Source of the DNA: CAVVFX01 sp963747535
GTDB taxonomy: Bacteria; Acidobacteriota; Terriglobia; Bryobacterales; Bryobacteraceae
Direction of reading: 5' to 3'
DNA: 64,000 bases
Assembly (NCBI GenBank): GCA_963747535.1
Contig: CAVVFX010000013.1
Span: forward strand, 62,001-126,000
The notes below the pieces were generated by a model. It saw only the letters and a list, made by a program, of their open reading frames with translations. It made no database searches and was not told the origin of the DNA. The position numbers and the translations under genes are program-made. This document shows positions 27,922-37,180 of the stretch, one piece after another. Every line of letters begins with the position of its first letter. Position 1 is the stretch's first letter.

Positions 27922-28455
27922 TCAGCGTAATGGCCGCCGGCTTCCTGGACACCTGCGGCGAAGCACCATCGCCGCCATACCTGCGAGTCCCGCCAGCAGC
28001 AAAACCACGGTACCAGGTTCAGGCGCGGCAGGCTCCGCCTCAACCTGGAAACTCACTGAAGCGAGGTAGCTCCCTGCGCCGCTATCTGCACCGCCGTCTA
28101 TCTCGAAGTACCCATTGTAGGTATTGAATAATGTGACATAAGTTGGAACGGTGACAGCGAAGAGCACGCCGGTATAGCTGCCGCCGGGATTGAGGCTCAA
28201 CGGGAAATTATTAATAAAACCGGAATCGTCGAGCGTCAACGGATAGTCGATCGTGGAGCTGTCGCCGTTCAAGAACACTGCGGCGCCGTTGGTGAGGGGC
28301 GCGGACACGGTCGCCCTAAACGACAGAACCGTACCCGGGTTAGCAGTTAGCGGAGGATTATCCAGCGACAAATTGATTGAGTCCGCCACCGCCGGCGCCG
28401 AAGCCATCAGCGCCAGGCCTAGAATCGAGAGGTTACGAGTGATCTTCTTGATCAT
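27922..28455 (-). CDS. PEP-CTERM sorting domain protein
   Basis: About 177 residues from the ATG at 28455, with AAGGGA upstream. Signal peptide MIKKITRNLSILGLALMASAPAVA. The C-terminus carries the PEP-CTERM tripartite signal: PEPGT, a hydrophobic helix (VVLLLAGLAGMAAMVL) and RRR. The mature domain is beta-rich and small. Such proteins are cut by exosortase and linked to extracellular polysaccharide; exosortase is not in the window. The gene lies just downstream of the pectinesterase-like gene and may be coexpressed with it. Confidence 0.88.
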   Translation of the reverse strand: MIKKITRNLSILGLALMASAPAVADSINLSLDNPPLTANPGTVLSFRATVSAPLTNGAAVFLNGDSSTIDYPLTLDDSGFINNFPLSLNPGGSYTGVLFAVTVPTYVTLFNTYNGYFEIDGGADSGAGSYLASVSFQVEAEPAAPEPGTVVLLLAGLAGMAAMVLRRRCPGSRRPLR

Positions 28456-28488
28456 GATCTTATTTCCCTTGTTTGGCACTTAGTCCAG

Positions 28489-31320
28489 TTATGGCAACGT
28501 CGCGCGAATACTGGCTGAAAAGCTTCCACCGGTATAGATTCCGGCGTACTTTTCCGCGGCGCCCGCGCCAGGCGCGCCGGCGGAGGACGGGTACGTGATG
28601 GTCGTTTGCGCCTGTCCCCCCGGCGGGATGGCGCCCAGCGATGCGGGCAGCGACGCTCCGTTGGCGGCGCCCAGAGTCGCCGTCGTCAAAGCCACGTTCT
28701 GCGCATAGGCTGTGCCGCTGTTCTTCACCGTGACGACTGCCTGATATCCCCCGCCGCCGAGCTGTGTGAGCGCCGCGCTGGTCGATAATTGCACCGTGCC
28801 CGGATAGGATATCTGGAAGGCGCTATAGGCGACGCTGTTCCCCGACGGAACAGTCCCGCTCCAGCGCGTGCCGGAACCGCCATAGGTATTCGGGGTAACC
28901 GTTCCCTGAAGCGACAACGTGTTCGTGTTCGCACTGTTATAAGCGTTCACCGTGAAGTTGGTGCCGATGATCGACAGGGTGATATAGGTGGTTGGGAAGA
29001 ACACTCCGGTTAATACCTGCGTCGCGTTTATCGGCGTGCCCACTCCCGCGGTGTGCTGATACAACTGCCACTCGGTCTCAGTAGACGACGCAGTGGTCCT
29101 CCACCACCTCACGGAATATCCGTTCCCCGTGCTCGGATCGTATTTGATGTAGATATCGGCATTCTGCACAATACTCGTTGGCGTCGAATCCGCTCCGGAG
29201 CCAGGGCTTCCAAATCCTTGTCCGGCGGTTTTCTCGGGCGTCATGACAACCGACACCACCATATCCCCGACCGGGCCCTCCTGCTCATACAGAAGCGCTG
29301 CGCCTTGCGAGCTCGCTCTGAGACCCCAGCCATTTACGAAGGTGCTCCCAACGGGCTGTGCCTCATTTGTCCAGGTCCCATTAACGGTCCAGTAGCCGTT
29401 CACGTATGAGGAGACCGCTGTCACCGGGAAGTTCGTAAGGTTGGGAGCGTCCGTCGTCGACACAATGTTCGAAAACGCGATGGGTGTTGTCGCGATTACA
29501 GACATCGCCGTACCCGGACTGCTAATGTCCGCCTGCGGCGTGACGATCGCTTCCAGATACCTGCCTACGTCGCCCAATTGCAGCGTATAAGTAGCTAAGG
29601 GCACATTATTGATTGGAGGAGGAGTGTAGCTGGCGCTTATCGCCACTGCTCGCGGGTTGGTTCCGGAAGAGTCGTCGCAACTATACCAGTTAATGATCGA
29701 GTTGTCGGTCCGGTTTGACGCCAGATTCAGTTGGTAATTTACCGTCACCGTTCCATTGAACGGAGCACTCAGCGTCGGTGGCGAAGTAAACGTCGGTGGA
29801 CTGATGTATGGCGGCTCCACATAAACCCACGCCGTTATATAGAAGCCGTTAGCGAGCGTGGCGTTGATCGGTACATACTGCGAAACTCCAGTGTTGTTAG
29901 TGCCTGTTACCGTAACGCTGGCGCCCGTCGCCGGGCTCAGGGAGACGAGCGGGGAAGTAGTAGACCACGTTATGGTGCTGGCGGCGGGACCTCTTGCGGG
30001 GTATACGCCGGCACTGATGGTTGCCTGAACCCCGGCGACCGATCCTGGCGTAATAACCGTTGGAGAACCGTTGGTCATCGACATTCCGAAAGGCAGGCTC
30101 CCCTCTCCCAGACCGATATAGTACGGTCCCACGCCCGCGGGATCCCAGCCATCCTGTACACCGGTTGGAGTTGCGCTGAGAAGGTTCCAAGGGTTAAAGG
30201 CTTCCGCCTGTGTAGCGGTCAACTCCCTTGAGAGGGTAAAAGTTGGTGCGCCCTGAGAGCTGTCAGCTATCACCGCCGGGTTGCCATTCGTGTCTTTATT
30301 CTGGTAGGTGAGAGTGTAGATATTTTGTCTGAGTGGAGCATACCCATACACCCACGACACCGACGACGAATTTGCGGTTAGCACGTTGACGGGCAGTGTG
30401 CAGTTTATGAGAGCGGCCGGAAGCGTTCCACCTTCTGGGTAGGCGCCACCTGACGTCGGACCTTTATAGAACTCCATCGCTCCGCCGCCCGGGATGGTGG
30501 CATAGACGAACGTAGTATTGATGAAGACAGTTCCTGTTACCGTCCCCTCTCCGCCCCCGGTCGGGTAATAGACGTAGCAGTTTTGCCAGACGCTGATCGT
30601 CCCGCCACCGATGAAGTCATTTGTACCTTCTATATAGACGTTGGTAAAGTACGCACGCGTGCTAAAGATGAACGTTGTGTCGAGCCTGCTGAGGAGAGAG
30701 ACGTGGTCGAAAACATGCTGGTCGCCCGACGTCTCAATGGCTACGGCCTGCGTTATAGTAGAGTTCCGCTCCGCGATGGTCTGGGCCGGAACACCGGGAG
30801 CGCCGGGATATTGGTAGTTCACATTGCAGAAATTTCCGATAGTCAGATTCCTGGCCGTAAAGCCGGTCGCGGTAACATCGATTACATATCCGTCATAAGT
30901 TTGAGTGGGGCTGCCGGCGCCCTCTTCGTTCCCCTGATCACCGTAGAGCACGACGTTTCGCTGGTCATTGGTGAGCCCGAGGAGGGTGATGTAGTTCTTG
31001 CTGATCGTAAGGCCCGGAGTCCCCGGAGTAGTGGTGTCCAGGTTATAGAGGTTCGGCTTAATACCGATCACGGTCGGATTGGTTGCGGTACCGGCTGGAG
31101 CTGCGGCGTATGCGTCCTGCAAATTCGTGTACTGATTGGCGGACGGATTATTCTGGGAAAGAGTGCCGTCCACCAGGATGGTGTAGGCGGCGCCGGTGGT
31201 GTCCAGGGGCGAAAACAGCGGCGTACCGGGCGCGGAATCCTGAGCGCGTGCGGGCTTTACCGCGAAGGTCGAGAGCGTCAAGGACAGGGCCACGGAAGCG
31301 AGCAAAAATCGCCTGGACAT
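28489..31320 (-). CDS. Large secreted pectinesterase-like beta-helix protein
   Basis: About 943 residues from the ATG at 31320 (signal MSRRFLLASVALSLTLSTFAVKPARA). Residues ~50-400 resemble CE8 pectin methylesterase: FTARNLTIGNF, then RLDTTFIFS in place of the usual QDT, and GTNDFIGGG in place of VDFIFG. The GRPW block with the catalytic Arg is not evident (YKGPTS instead), so activity is doubtful. The remainder is a string of beta-sandwich or Ig-like modules and a C-terminal domain with CARDB-like NSGTAYAQNVALTTATL. Extracellular polysaccharide binding is the safest reading. Confidence 0.75.
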   Translation of the reverse strand: MSRRFLLASVALSLTLSTFAVKPARAQDSAPGTPLFSPLDTTGAAYTILVDGTLSQNNPSANQYTNLQDAYAAAPAGTATNPTVIGIKPNLYNLDTTTPGTPGLTISKNYITLLGLTNDQRNVVLYGDQGNEEGAGSPTQTYDGYVIDVTATGFTARNLTIGNFCNVNYQYPGAPGVPAQTIAERNSTITQAVAIETSGDQHVFDHVSLLSRLDTTFIFSTRAYFTNVYIEGTNDFIGGGTISVWQNCYVYYPTGGGEGTVTGTVFINTTFVYATIPGGGAMEFYKGPTSGGAYPEGGTLPAALINCTLPVNVLTANSSSVSWVYGYAPLRQNIYTLTYQNKDTNGNPAVIADSSQGAPTFTLSRELTATQAEAFNPWNLLSATPTGVQDGWDPAGVGPYYIGLGEGSLPFGMSMTNGSPTVITPGSVAGVQATISAGVYPARGPAASTITWSTTSPLVSLSPATGASVTVTGTNNTGVSQYVPINATLANGFYITAWVYVEPPYISPPTFTSPPTLSAPFNGTVTVNYQLNLASNRTDNSIINWYSCDDSSGTNPRAVAISASYTPPPINNVPLATYTLQLGDVGRYLEAIVTPQADISSPGTAMSVIATTPIAFSNIVSTTDAPNLTNFPVTAVSSYVNGYWTVNGTWTNEAQPVGSTFVNGWGLRASSQGAALLYEQEGPVGDMVVSVVMTPEKTAGQGFGSPGSGADSTPTSIVQNADIYIKYDPSTGNGYSVRWWRTTASSTETEWQLYQHTAGVGTPINATQVLTGVFFPTTYITLSIIGTNFTVNAYNSANTNTLSLQGTVTPNTYGGSGTRWSGTVPSGNSVAYSAFQISYPGTVQLSTSAALTQLGGGGYQAVVTVKNSGTAYAQNVALTTATLGAANGASLPASLGAIPPGGQAQTTITYPSSAGAPGAGAAEKYAGIYTGGSFSASIRATLP

Positions 31321-31490
31321 CGACCATATTCCGGTAACAGATTTTCTCACGTTGGCTCCAAGCCAGTCCACTGGGACCGGCACCGTAATAGCATATGCGG
31401 CCTCAAAATGGAATGCAAGGGATGCTTATATCTAATCACTCCCTGACGATCGTCGCTAGGAAGTTGTTGCCGAGCCGCGCGCGGCCGAGG

Positions 31491-31562
31491 CAGGCCAAAC
31501 GGCCTGCCCCACCAATGCAAACACTGGACTTCCAAATGGTGGCGCAGGCGGTTTCGCCTGCG
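31491..31562. repeat. Family A hairpins, inverted variant and copy 3
   Basis: GCAGGCC-AAAC-GGCCTGC at 31491-31510 followed 30 bases later by GGCGCAGGCGGTTTCGCCTGCG at 31539-31562. Confidence 0.7.
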
Positions 31563-31646
31563 TTCCTGATTTTTTCACAGCTTCTAAGCAAGCGGTTCAG
31601 TACACCAATTTTTGCCAGTAGGTATTAGTGCGGAGTTCACTTAACA

Positions 31647-31670
31647 AATGTTCCCAAAAATGGGAACATT
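31647..31670. promoter_or_regulatory. Operator palindrome of the higBA locus
   Basis: Perfect 10-bp inverted repeat AATGTTCCCA / TGGGAACATT with a four-A spacer, ending seven bases before the higB GTG. Position and symmetry fit binding by a HigA dimer for autoregulation. Confidence 0.7.
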
Positions 31671-31676
31671 GAAAAA

Positions 31677-31906
31677 GTGAAGGTTTTCGGTGAGACCATC
31701 ACCGCAGGATTCGCCAAAAAACATCCCGCCTCCCGTAAGCCTTTGCAGCGGTTTGTGACCATCGCTCGTGCTGCCCTTTGGCCACATTTTCCGGCGGCCT
31801 CGGCGCAAACAAATACCGACTCATCGCGCGCGTCGATTTCGAAGTACAGTTGCTTATAATCCAGATCATTCCCACTCATCAGGAATACAACCGGGAGGAC
31901 TTGTAA
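31677..31906 (+). pseudogene. higB: HigB-type toxin, frameshifted
   Basis: Starts at the GTG at 31677 with KVFGETITAGFAKKHPASRKPL, a HigB/mRNA-interferase N-terminus. The frame then ends at 31859 in unrelated residues, whereas another frame encodes ANKYRLIARVDFEVQLLIIQ and PTHQEYNREDL up to the stop at 31904-31906, the expected HigB C-terminus. The shift lies somewhere around 31790-31810, where a few codons also seem lost. The toxin should be dead while the antitoxin remains. Confidence 0.75.
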
Positions 31907-31908
31907 CC

Positions 31909-32301
31909 GTGCCCACCGCCACCTACGAAGAATTGCTGATCGAGACTCTACCCCAGGTGATCGAGACGGAAGCGCAGTACCGCCAGATCGCCGGCCGATT
32001 TGGCGACCTGATCGGCAAGGGCCGGGCCCGCTCTGCAGAAGAGACCAAACTTCTGCGCTTGCTGGCCCTTTTGGTTGAGGACTACGACCGTCGGCACGCA
32101 CTCCCGCCCGACAATAGTACCCCGGCCGAAAAGCTCCGGTTCCTCTTGGAGCACTCCGGGAAGACGGCATCGGACCTCCAGTTCATTTTCGGACAGCGGA
32201 CCCACGTGCATGAGGCCCTGACCGGGAAACGACGTATCAGCGCACCGCAAGCGCGAAAACTCGGACAGTTCTTTCGCGTCAGCCCCGGACTGTTCCTCTA
32301 A
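31909..32301 (+). CDS. higA: HigA-type antitoxin with helix-turn-helix
   Basis: 130 residues from the GTG at 31909, two bases after the higB stop, with GGGAGGA upstream. The N-terminal half is helical (YEELLIETLPQVIETEAQYRQI). The C-terminal half is an XRE-like HTH of the HigA type: TPAEKLRFLLEHSGKTASDL, then ALTGKRRISAPQARKLGQFF. It normally neutralises HigB and represses the operon through the palindrome at 31647. With higB broken it is an orphan antitoxin and could neutralise incoming related toxins. Confidence 0.88.
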   Translation: MPTATYEELLIETLPQVIETEAQYRQIAGRFGDLIGKGRARSAEETKLLRLLALLVEDYDRRHALPPDNSTPAEKLRFLLEHSGKTASDLQFIFGQRTHVHEALTGKRRISAPQARKLGQFFRVSPGLFL

Positions 32302-32894
32302 CTCAGCCAACGATGATCACGCCTGGGACAACGCGTGTACGGATGACTCCCCATAAGTCGGCAATGTCCGGCGGAGCCGGTGGAAACGTCCGCGGCTGGA
32401 TGGGCTGTTCCATGGGCGTTTCCGGGTCCCTATTTCTTGGAGCGGGACTTCACGGGACTAATGGCCGAACGACGCCTTAAGCCGCGCCCATTCTCCGAGT
32501 GGCCGAAGATCCACTCAGAGCGGCCCTTCCTGGTGGCATGGGCTGTTCTCGCCAGCTATTAATCTGCAGGGCCAACTGGAGGCACCTCTCCGGATAGGCG
32601 TTTACACGCCATGTGTAAGTCGTTGCGCGGCTTCAGTCGCGTTTTGTGGGGAGCGATGCGTCGCCGCTCTCGGCTGTCGCAGTATGCACCGGGGCGGTGG
32701 TTCGAGTGAGAACCGGAATTAAGCATCGCTGTGAGATGTCGTGCGGCGAAGGCTTCGCCCCTGCACACTGGAAGGTTTTCGCACCCCTGCACTCACGACG
32801 ATGGGCCTGCGTTCCGACGACGGTCTCGTGGAAGTCTTCGGAAATGCCCATCTGCGGCGTCAAGCCGCAGTGGATTGTGTTACACCTAACTTTA
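32302..32894. other. Intergenic, no supportable gene
   Basis: The frame of the next gene is open from 32646 but the extra 83 codons have no family resemblance. Probably the promoter region of the radical SAM operon. Confidence 0.5.
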
Positions 32895-34376
32895 GTGGCC
32901 GTTTCCATCCTGTTGATCGGGCCGCCGTACCCGCGACGTGTCGCAAGTGGCGTGATGCCGCCGATGGGGTTGTGCTACGTGGCTGCGGCTCTTCGGCAGG
33001 CGGGAGCGGACTGCCGAATTCTGGACCTCGCAGCCCGCCTCCCGCAGTTTTCCTATTATGAGCAACGTGACGATATCAGCGAAATCGTTGCGCATGAACT
33101 TGCAGAGCGTCCAGCCCTTATTGGCGTTGGGCCACTCGTCACGGCAACGCTTCGAGCAACAGAAATGATCATTCGCTCGTGTCGAACCGTGACCGACGCG
33201 CCGATTGTTGTCGGCGGCCCTTTGTGCGCGGTGCCGGGTGTGTCGAGAGTTATGCGCGAGTACCTTCGACCGAACTGGTATGTCGTTGGTGATGGCGAGG
33301 CTCCTGTCGTCGGGCTTTGGAGAGCCATAAGATCAGGATGCGCCCCAACGGCACCCGGTTTGGCTTGCCCCGAAGATGGCGAGCCGCCTCCACACAGAGA
33401 ATTAGATCTCGACGTGTTGGCCGTTCCAGCCAGAGATTTGCTGGGTGAGCGCTACCATGCCTCTGCACGCCGGTCTTCCGGAAACGGGCAAGGAGCGGTA
33501 ACGCCTGCATTCCTGTCGCGCGGTTGTCCATATTCGTGCACGTTTTGTGCTGCACCACTTTCTTCAGGGAAGATCGTTCGACGCCTTTCTCCCCGCTCGA
33601 TCAGTCGAGAGTTGGAAGACATTTTCAGGCTTGGATATGAACACGTTGTTTTTTACGACGATTGTCTCTTCATCCGTTCTCCCCAGTTGGACCACAGAGT
33701 ACTCGAGTTTGTTGATGCCGTAAACGCGTCACCTTGGCGCGGTACTTTTCAATTGGAGCTTCGCTGTGACGCGGTTTTAGCGCTTTCGGACGTCGCATTA
33801 AAAGCTCTGGAGGCGGCTGGATGCATTCAGATTAACATGGGAATCGAGAAAGCCCACGTTGACCAATTGGCCTTTTTCCAGAAGCGCCTTAGCCCGGATG
33901 TCGCCCGTGCTGCCGTGGAGCGTTTGCTTGACACGCGTATTCGGGCTGCGGGGACATTCATTTTGGGCGGCCCAGGCGAGTCGCGTTCCGACGTCGACCG
34001 GACGATCGAATTCGCCGTCTCATCACTTCTAGACTTCGCCCATTTCAACCCCCTTGCCATCTATCCAGGAACGCGTCTCTTCTCAGATGTGTATGGAGCA
34101 ACATCTAACTGGCTTGAGCTTTGCTTGGATACCAGCATCGCTCCAAATGGGGACATCCTCTGGAGTAGCCCACAGTTGCCCATGGCGGAGTTGGTGAACG
34201 CTCTGAAGGATGCCTATCGCCGTTTCTACACGGCCGAGCGACTCGGCAGGTTGCTCGCCAAGCTCGGGGACAACGAGATCACATTAGTCTCTGATGCGTA
34301 CGTTGAACTGAGGGAGAATCGGGCTGCGTCCTGGAGTCGGCTATCGGCCGTTGAAGTTGAGGGGAACGTATGTTGA
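32895..34376 (+). CDS. B12-binding-type radical SAM protein
   Basis: 493 residues from the GTG at 32895, chosen because the B12-binding fold begins at once (VSILLIGPPYPRR). Residues 1-150 are a Rossmann-type cobalamin-binding domain (PPMGLCYVAAALRQAG, PIVVGGPL) without a DxHxxG ligand motif. The radical SAM cluster is GCPYSCTFC (C211, C215, C218), followed by HVVFYDDCLF and NMGIEKAHVDQLAFFQKR, typical of the class-B methylthiolase/B12 group. It overlaps the HD gene by seven bases and heads a coupled three-gene operon. The substrate is unknown; association with a DNA methyltransferase hints at nucleic acid or nucleotide chemistry. Confidence 0.82.
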   Translation: MAVSILLIGPPYPRRVASGVMPPMGLCYVAAALRQAGADCRILDLAARLPQFSYYEQRDDISEIVAHELAERPALIGVGPLVTATLRATEMIIRSCRTVTDAPIVVGGPLCAVPGVSRVMREYLRPNWYVVGDGEAPVVGLWRAIRSGCAPTAPGLACPEDGEPPPHRELDLDVLAVPARDLLGERYHASARRSSGNGQGAVTPAFLSRGCPYSCTFCAAPLSSGKIVRRLSPRSISRELEDIFRLGYEHVVFYDDCLFIRSPQLDHRVLEFVDAVNASPWRGTFQLELRCDAVLALSDVALKALEAAGCIQINMGIEKAHVDQLAFFQKRLSPDVARAAVERLLDTRIRAAGTFILGGPGESRSDVDRTIEFAVSSLLDFAHFNPLAIYPGTRLFSDVYGATSNWLELCLDTSIAPNGDILWSSPQLPMAELVNALKDAYRRFYTAERLGRLLAKLGDNEITLVSDAYVELRENRAASWSRLSAVEVEGNVC

Positions 34377-35737
34377 AAGCTCGTGACCGGCTTTATGGAG
34401 AGTTGCAGCTTCCGGATCTTGCGTGGCAGTTGGCCATGAGTTGCCCAGTGTTGTTGCGCCTGCGCGAAATCAGAATGGCAAACATTCCATTCCTGACGCA
34501 CCCAAGCTTCGCGCATGTCGACCGCTACGAGCACTCGTTAGGTGTCGCCCACCTGGCGTGGAGGTGGGCGAACCGACGAGGATTGTCCAAAGAGGATGCC
34601 ATGGCGCTCACGCTAGCGGCTTTATACCACGACGGCGGAACTCCGGCATTCGGCCACCTTTTTGAGGAATACCTGCGACGATTCGGATTTGATCACGAAG
34701 AGGCGCTCGTGAACCTCATTCAGGGTACCAACGACGAACTGCCTGGAGCGGACACCGCCCAGGTGTTTCTGGGTAGGGGCTGCAAATTGAAGTCCGCCTT
34801 GCCGAGGCCTACGGGACTCTCATCGTCATTGACGACACTGGGCATTGCCGACCTAATAGCTGGAAAGGGAACTCTCGGTCCGCTCATAAAAGGTCGGATA
34901 GATTTCGACAACATCGACAACGTGGTTCGTGCCACCACCGCTATGGGGCTGTTCCCTTCCGGCGGCGTGATGCACCCGCACGACATCATCGACGCTCTCA
35001 CCGTTGACGGCGACCAAATAGCAATCGACAGGGCAAAGGTGTCTGCGATCTCGGCATGGTTAGAGGCGCGTCGCCAACTCTACGAGTGCATACTAAATAA
35101 TCAATACGAATTCCGCGCGCAGACCACGCTCAAGTGGGCCATCGAAGAGTGCGCGGCAGAATGCGAAGGTCTTCGGCATCGAAAAGCTTGGGTCATAACT
35201 GACCCCGAGCTCACCTTTACGTACCTTCGCAGTGTCCCTTTTTCAAAAGCCCTAGTTGACCGACTTAGGCTCGGTAACCCACCCGAGCTGCTGTTCAGCG
35301 CGTGGACCAACGATCTTTCAGCGTTGACCGGCGGTCAGAGCGGTGACACTATTCGTGGCCTTTGTGATACGCTGTCGAACCTGACGAACTGCGAGGTCTA
35401 CGTCAACTACTACCTAGATAAACGCGCCCGCCGGATAGACTTGCCGGTTCGCAGCACGATGAACCTGTTCGCGTCCGACGAGCCAGTTCCGCTGAATGAC
35501 GACCGGCTTACCGGTAACAGCGGAGTCGTAGGTGCCATCTATGTCACACGAACAGAGCGCTCATCCGTTGAGGGTGCAAGCGTGCCGTTCAGGCAACTCG
35601 CTAAACGCGCTGCTTCTTTGGAGGATATGAAGAACGCGCTACAACGGCATTTGTGCCAGCCGGTGCTATCGGCCTCCTCTCGCTGGATCGGCGTCGGATC
35701 CCCCCGGCCCCCTGTGTTCTCCTTGTCGGCGACCTGA
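34370..35737 (+). CDS. HD-domain phosphohydrolase, SAMHD1/dNTPase-like
   Basis: 455 residues; GAGGGG precedes the ATG at 34370, which overlaps the radical SAM gene. The HD signature is complete: HVDRYEHSLGVAHLAW (H55), LYHDGGTPAFGH (H87, D88, H96) and a later Asp in GIADLIAGKG. This order matches SAMHD1-like deoxynucleotide triphosphohydrolases rather than c-di-GMP HD-GYP enzymes. The C-terminal half is not recognised. Depletion or hydrolysis of nucleotides would suit a defence role. The stop codon overlaps the ATG of the methyltransferase gene. Confidence 0.82.
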   Translation: MLKARDRLYGELQLPDLAWQLAMSCPVLLRLREIRMANIPFLTHPSFAHVDRYEHSLGVAHLAWRWANRRGLSKEDAMALTLAALYHDGGTPAFGHLFEEYLRRFGFDHEEALVNLIQGTNDELPGADTAQVFLGRGCKLKSALPRPTGLSSSLTTLGIADLIAGKGTLGPLIKGRIDFDNIDNVVRATTAMGLFPSGGVMHPHDIIDALTVDGDQIAIDRAKVSAISAWLEARRQLYECILNNQYEFRAQTTLKWAIEECAAECEGLRHRKAWVITDPELTFTYLRSVPFSKALVDRLRLGNPPELLFSAWTNDLSALTGGQSGDTIRGLCDTLSNLTNCEVYVNYYLDKRARRIDLPVRSTMNLFASDEPVPLNDDRLTGNSGVVGAIYVTRTERSSVEGASVPFRQLAKRAASLEDMKNALQRHLCQPVLSASSRWIGVGSPRPPVFSLSAT

Positions 35738-37011
35738 TGGGTAACTTAAGCTTTGATTGGAGCACAGACGACGCAAAACCGGCAGGGGACGCTAAGCGCC
35801 GCCGTCTTCGTGACTCACTTGCAGCTGTAGATTGGGATTTTGCCGGATTTAAGCCGAGCGCCCGTCTGTCCGGTATACACGGACTGCACTGGTACCCGGC
35901 CTCGTTCCCGCCCGCGCTCGTTGGCACGATGCTCGATTTGTTTGCAAACCCTGGAGATCTCGTCGTGGACCCATTCTGCGGCAGCGGAGTGGTCCCTATC
36001 GAGGCGTGGATGAGGGGAACGACAGCATACGGCCTTGACGTCAACGGCTTCGCGGTTCAATTGGGCCAGGCAAAGGTGGACTTGCTTCGCTCCGCCAAGA
36101 CAGAAGTGTGTGACCGACTGATTGCCGATTATCTTACCTTCCGGGAGCAACACCGGGACTCCTGGCGTTCGGGTTCCGAGACCTCGCTGTGTGAACGCGC
36201 GAAATTTGACCCTGATGCGACGCGGTGGTTTACGTTGCCAGTGCTGCGGGAACTGGCACTTTTGAAGCAGTGGATCGGCTGTGACACCAGCCCAGTCCGG
36301 AAGTGGAAAAATGTCCTGCGGGTGACCGCGTCGTCTATTTTGCACAGCCGACTGTCAGTGGTTCGCAACTACCATTACACGTATATCGTGGATCGATCCA
36401 GGGTCAAGGAGGAGTGCCGGACGCCAACCGACGTCCCACAGGAATTTGCGTCAAAGCTCAAGGCCGTTTTCGTTGACTCTGCACTGACAAGGGCACAGGT
36501 TGAGCGTGGGCGTCAGTGTGCGCTAGATGGGTCGCCGACCCCAATTTTCGAAAGTACCAACGCCCGTGATCTTGGGCGTCTCATTGAGCCTGGTTCGGTC
36601 GACCTCGTCCTGACCTCCCCGCCGTATTTCGGAATGAATGACTATGTTCGTTCACAGTATCTTTCGTGGTTGATTTTCCAATGGCAGGGCTATGATATCG
36701 ATATCCAAAGGGAGAGTGGCAGCCGAAGATCGCGTGCCAAGCCCTCGGCCTTGGAGGGGTATTACGAAGAAATGGAGCAGTCGTTTGTTGCCGTGGAGCA
36801 AATGCTCCGACCTGGCGGCTTCTTGATCGTAGTCTTCGGGGCCTCACACGGAGGGTTTGTCAACAACGAAGACCCGGTCGCTCGGATTAGGAGCATGCTC
36901 ATGTCACAGCGATTGAGCATGCTCTGGTCTGGTACACGAAGAGTTCGGTTTCGAAAGATCAATAATACGCCCTACAGAAGCGAAGTGCTTTGGGTTTTCG
37001 AACGCAGGTGA
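35737..37011 (+). CDS. DNA methyltransferase (N4-cytosine / N6-adenine type)
   Basis: 424 residues; the ATG at 35737 shares bases with the HD stop (TGATG). The SAM-binding motif DPFCGSG is at 78-84, preceded by HWYPASFPPALV, and the catalytic motif TSPPY at 293-297, followed by FGMNDYVRSQYLSWLI. SPPY favours N4-cytosine methylation. Motif order (SAM motif first) differs from beta-class enzymes. No restriction endonuclease is next to it, so it either protects or marks DNA for the neighbouring genes. Coupling to HD and radical SAM proteins is unusual. Confidence 0.87.
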   Translation: MGNLSFDWSTDDAKPAGDAKRRRLRDSLAAVDWDFAGFKPSARLSGIHGLHWYPASFPPALVGTMLDLFANPGDLVVDPFCGSGVVPIEAWMRGTTAYGLDVNGFAVQLGQAKVDLLRSAKTEVCDRLIADYLTFREQHRDSWRSGSETSLCERAKFDPDATRWFTLPVLRELALLKQWIGCDTSPVRKWKNVLRVTASSILHSRLSVVRNYHYTYIVDRSRVKEECRTPTDVPQEFASKLKAVFVDSALTRAQVERGRQCALDGSPTPIFESTNARDLGRLIEPGSVDLVLTSPPYFGMNDYVRSQYLSWLIFQWQGYDIDIQRESGSRRSRAKPSALEGYYEEMEQSFVAVEQMLRPGGFLIVVFGASHGGFVNNEDPVARIRSMLMSQRLSMLWSGTRRVRFRKINNTPYRSEVLWVFERR

Positions 37012-37180
37012 CGTGGATGGTTTTCGCGCAAAGGGCGCTCCGGGATTCGATTCCAGTCGTGGGCGCTCCGCACTGGCTGGAGATACCGGTAATTAGGATG
37101 TAGTCTCAAGAAGGTCGGCTGAGCCGGCATCGCCGAAGCCCAACACAGGCGGTTGCCTTCAGTGAGGTTGTTAAACAAAC

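Noticed and set aside
30583..31446. 287-residue plus-strand ORF
   Set aside because: Antisense to the pectinesterase-like gene; no domain features.
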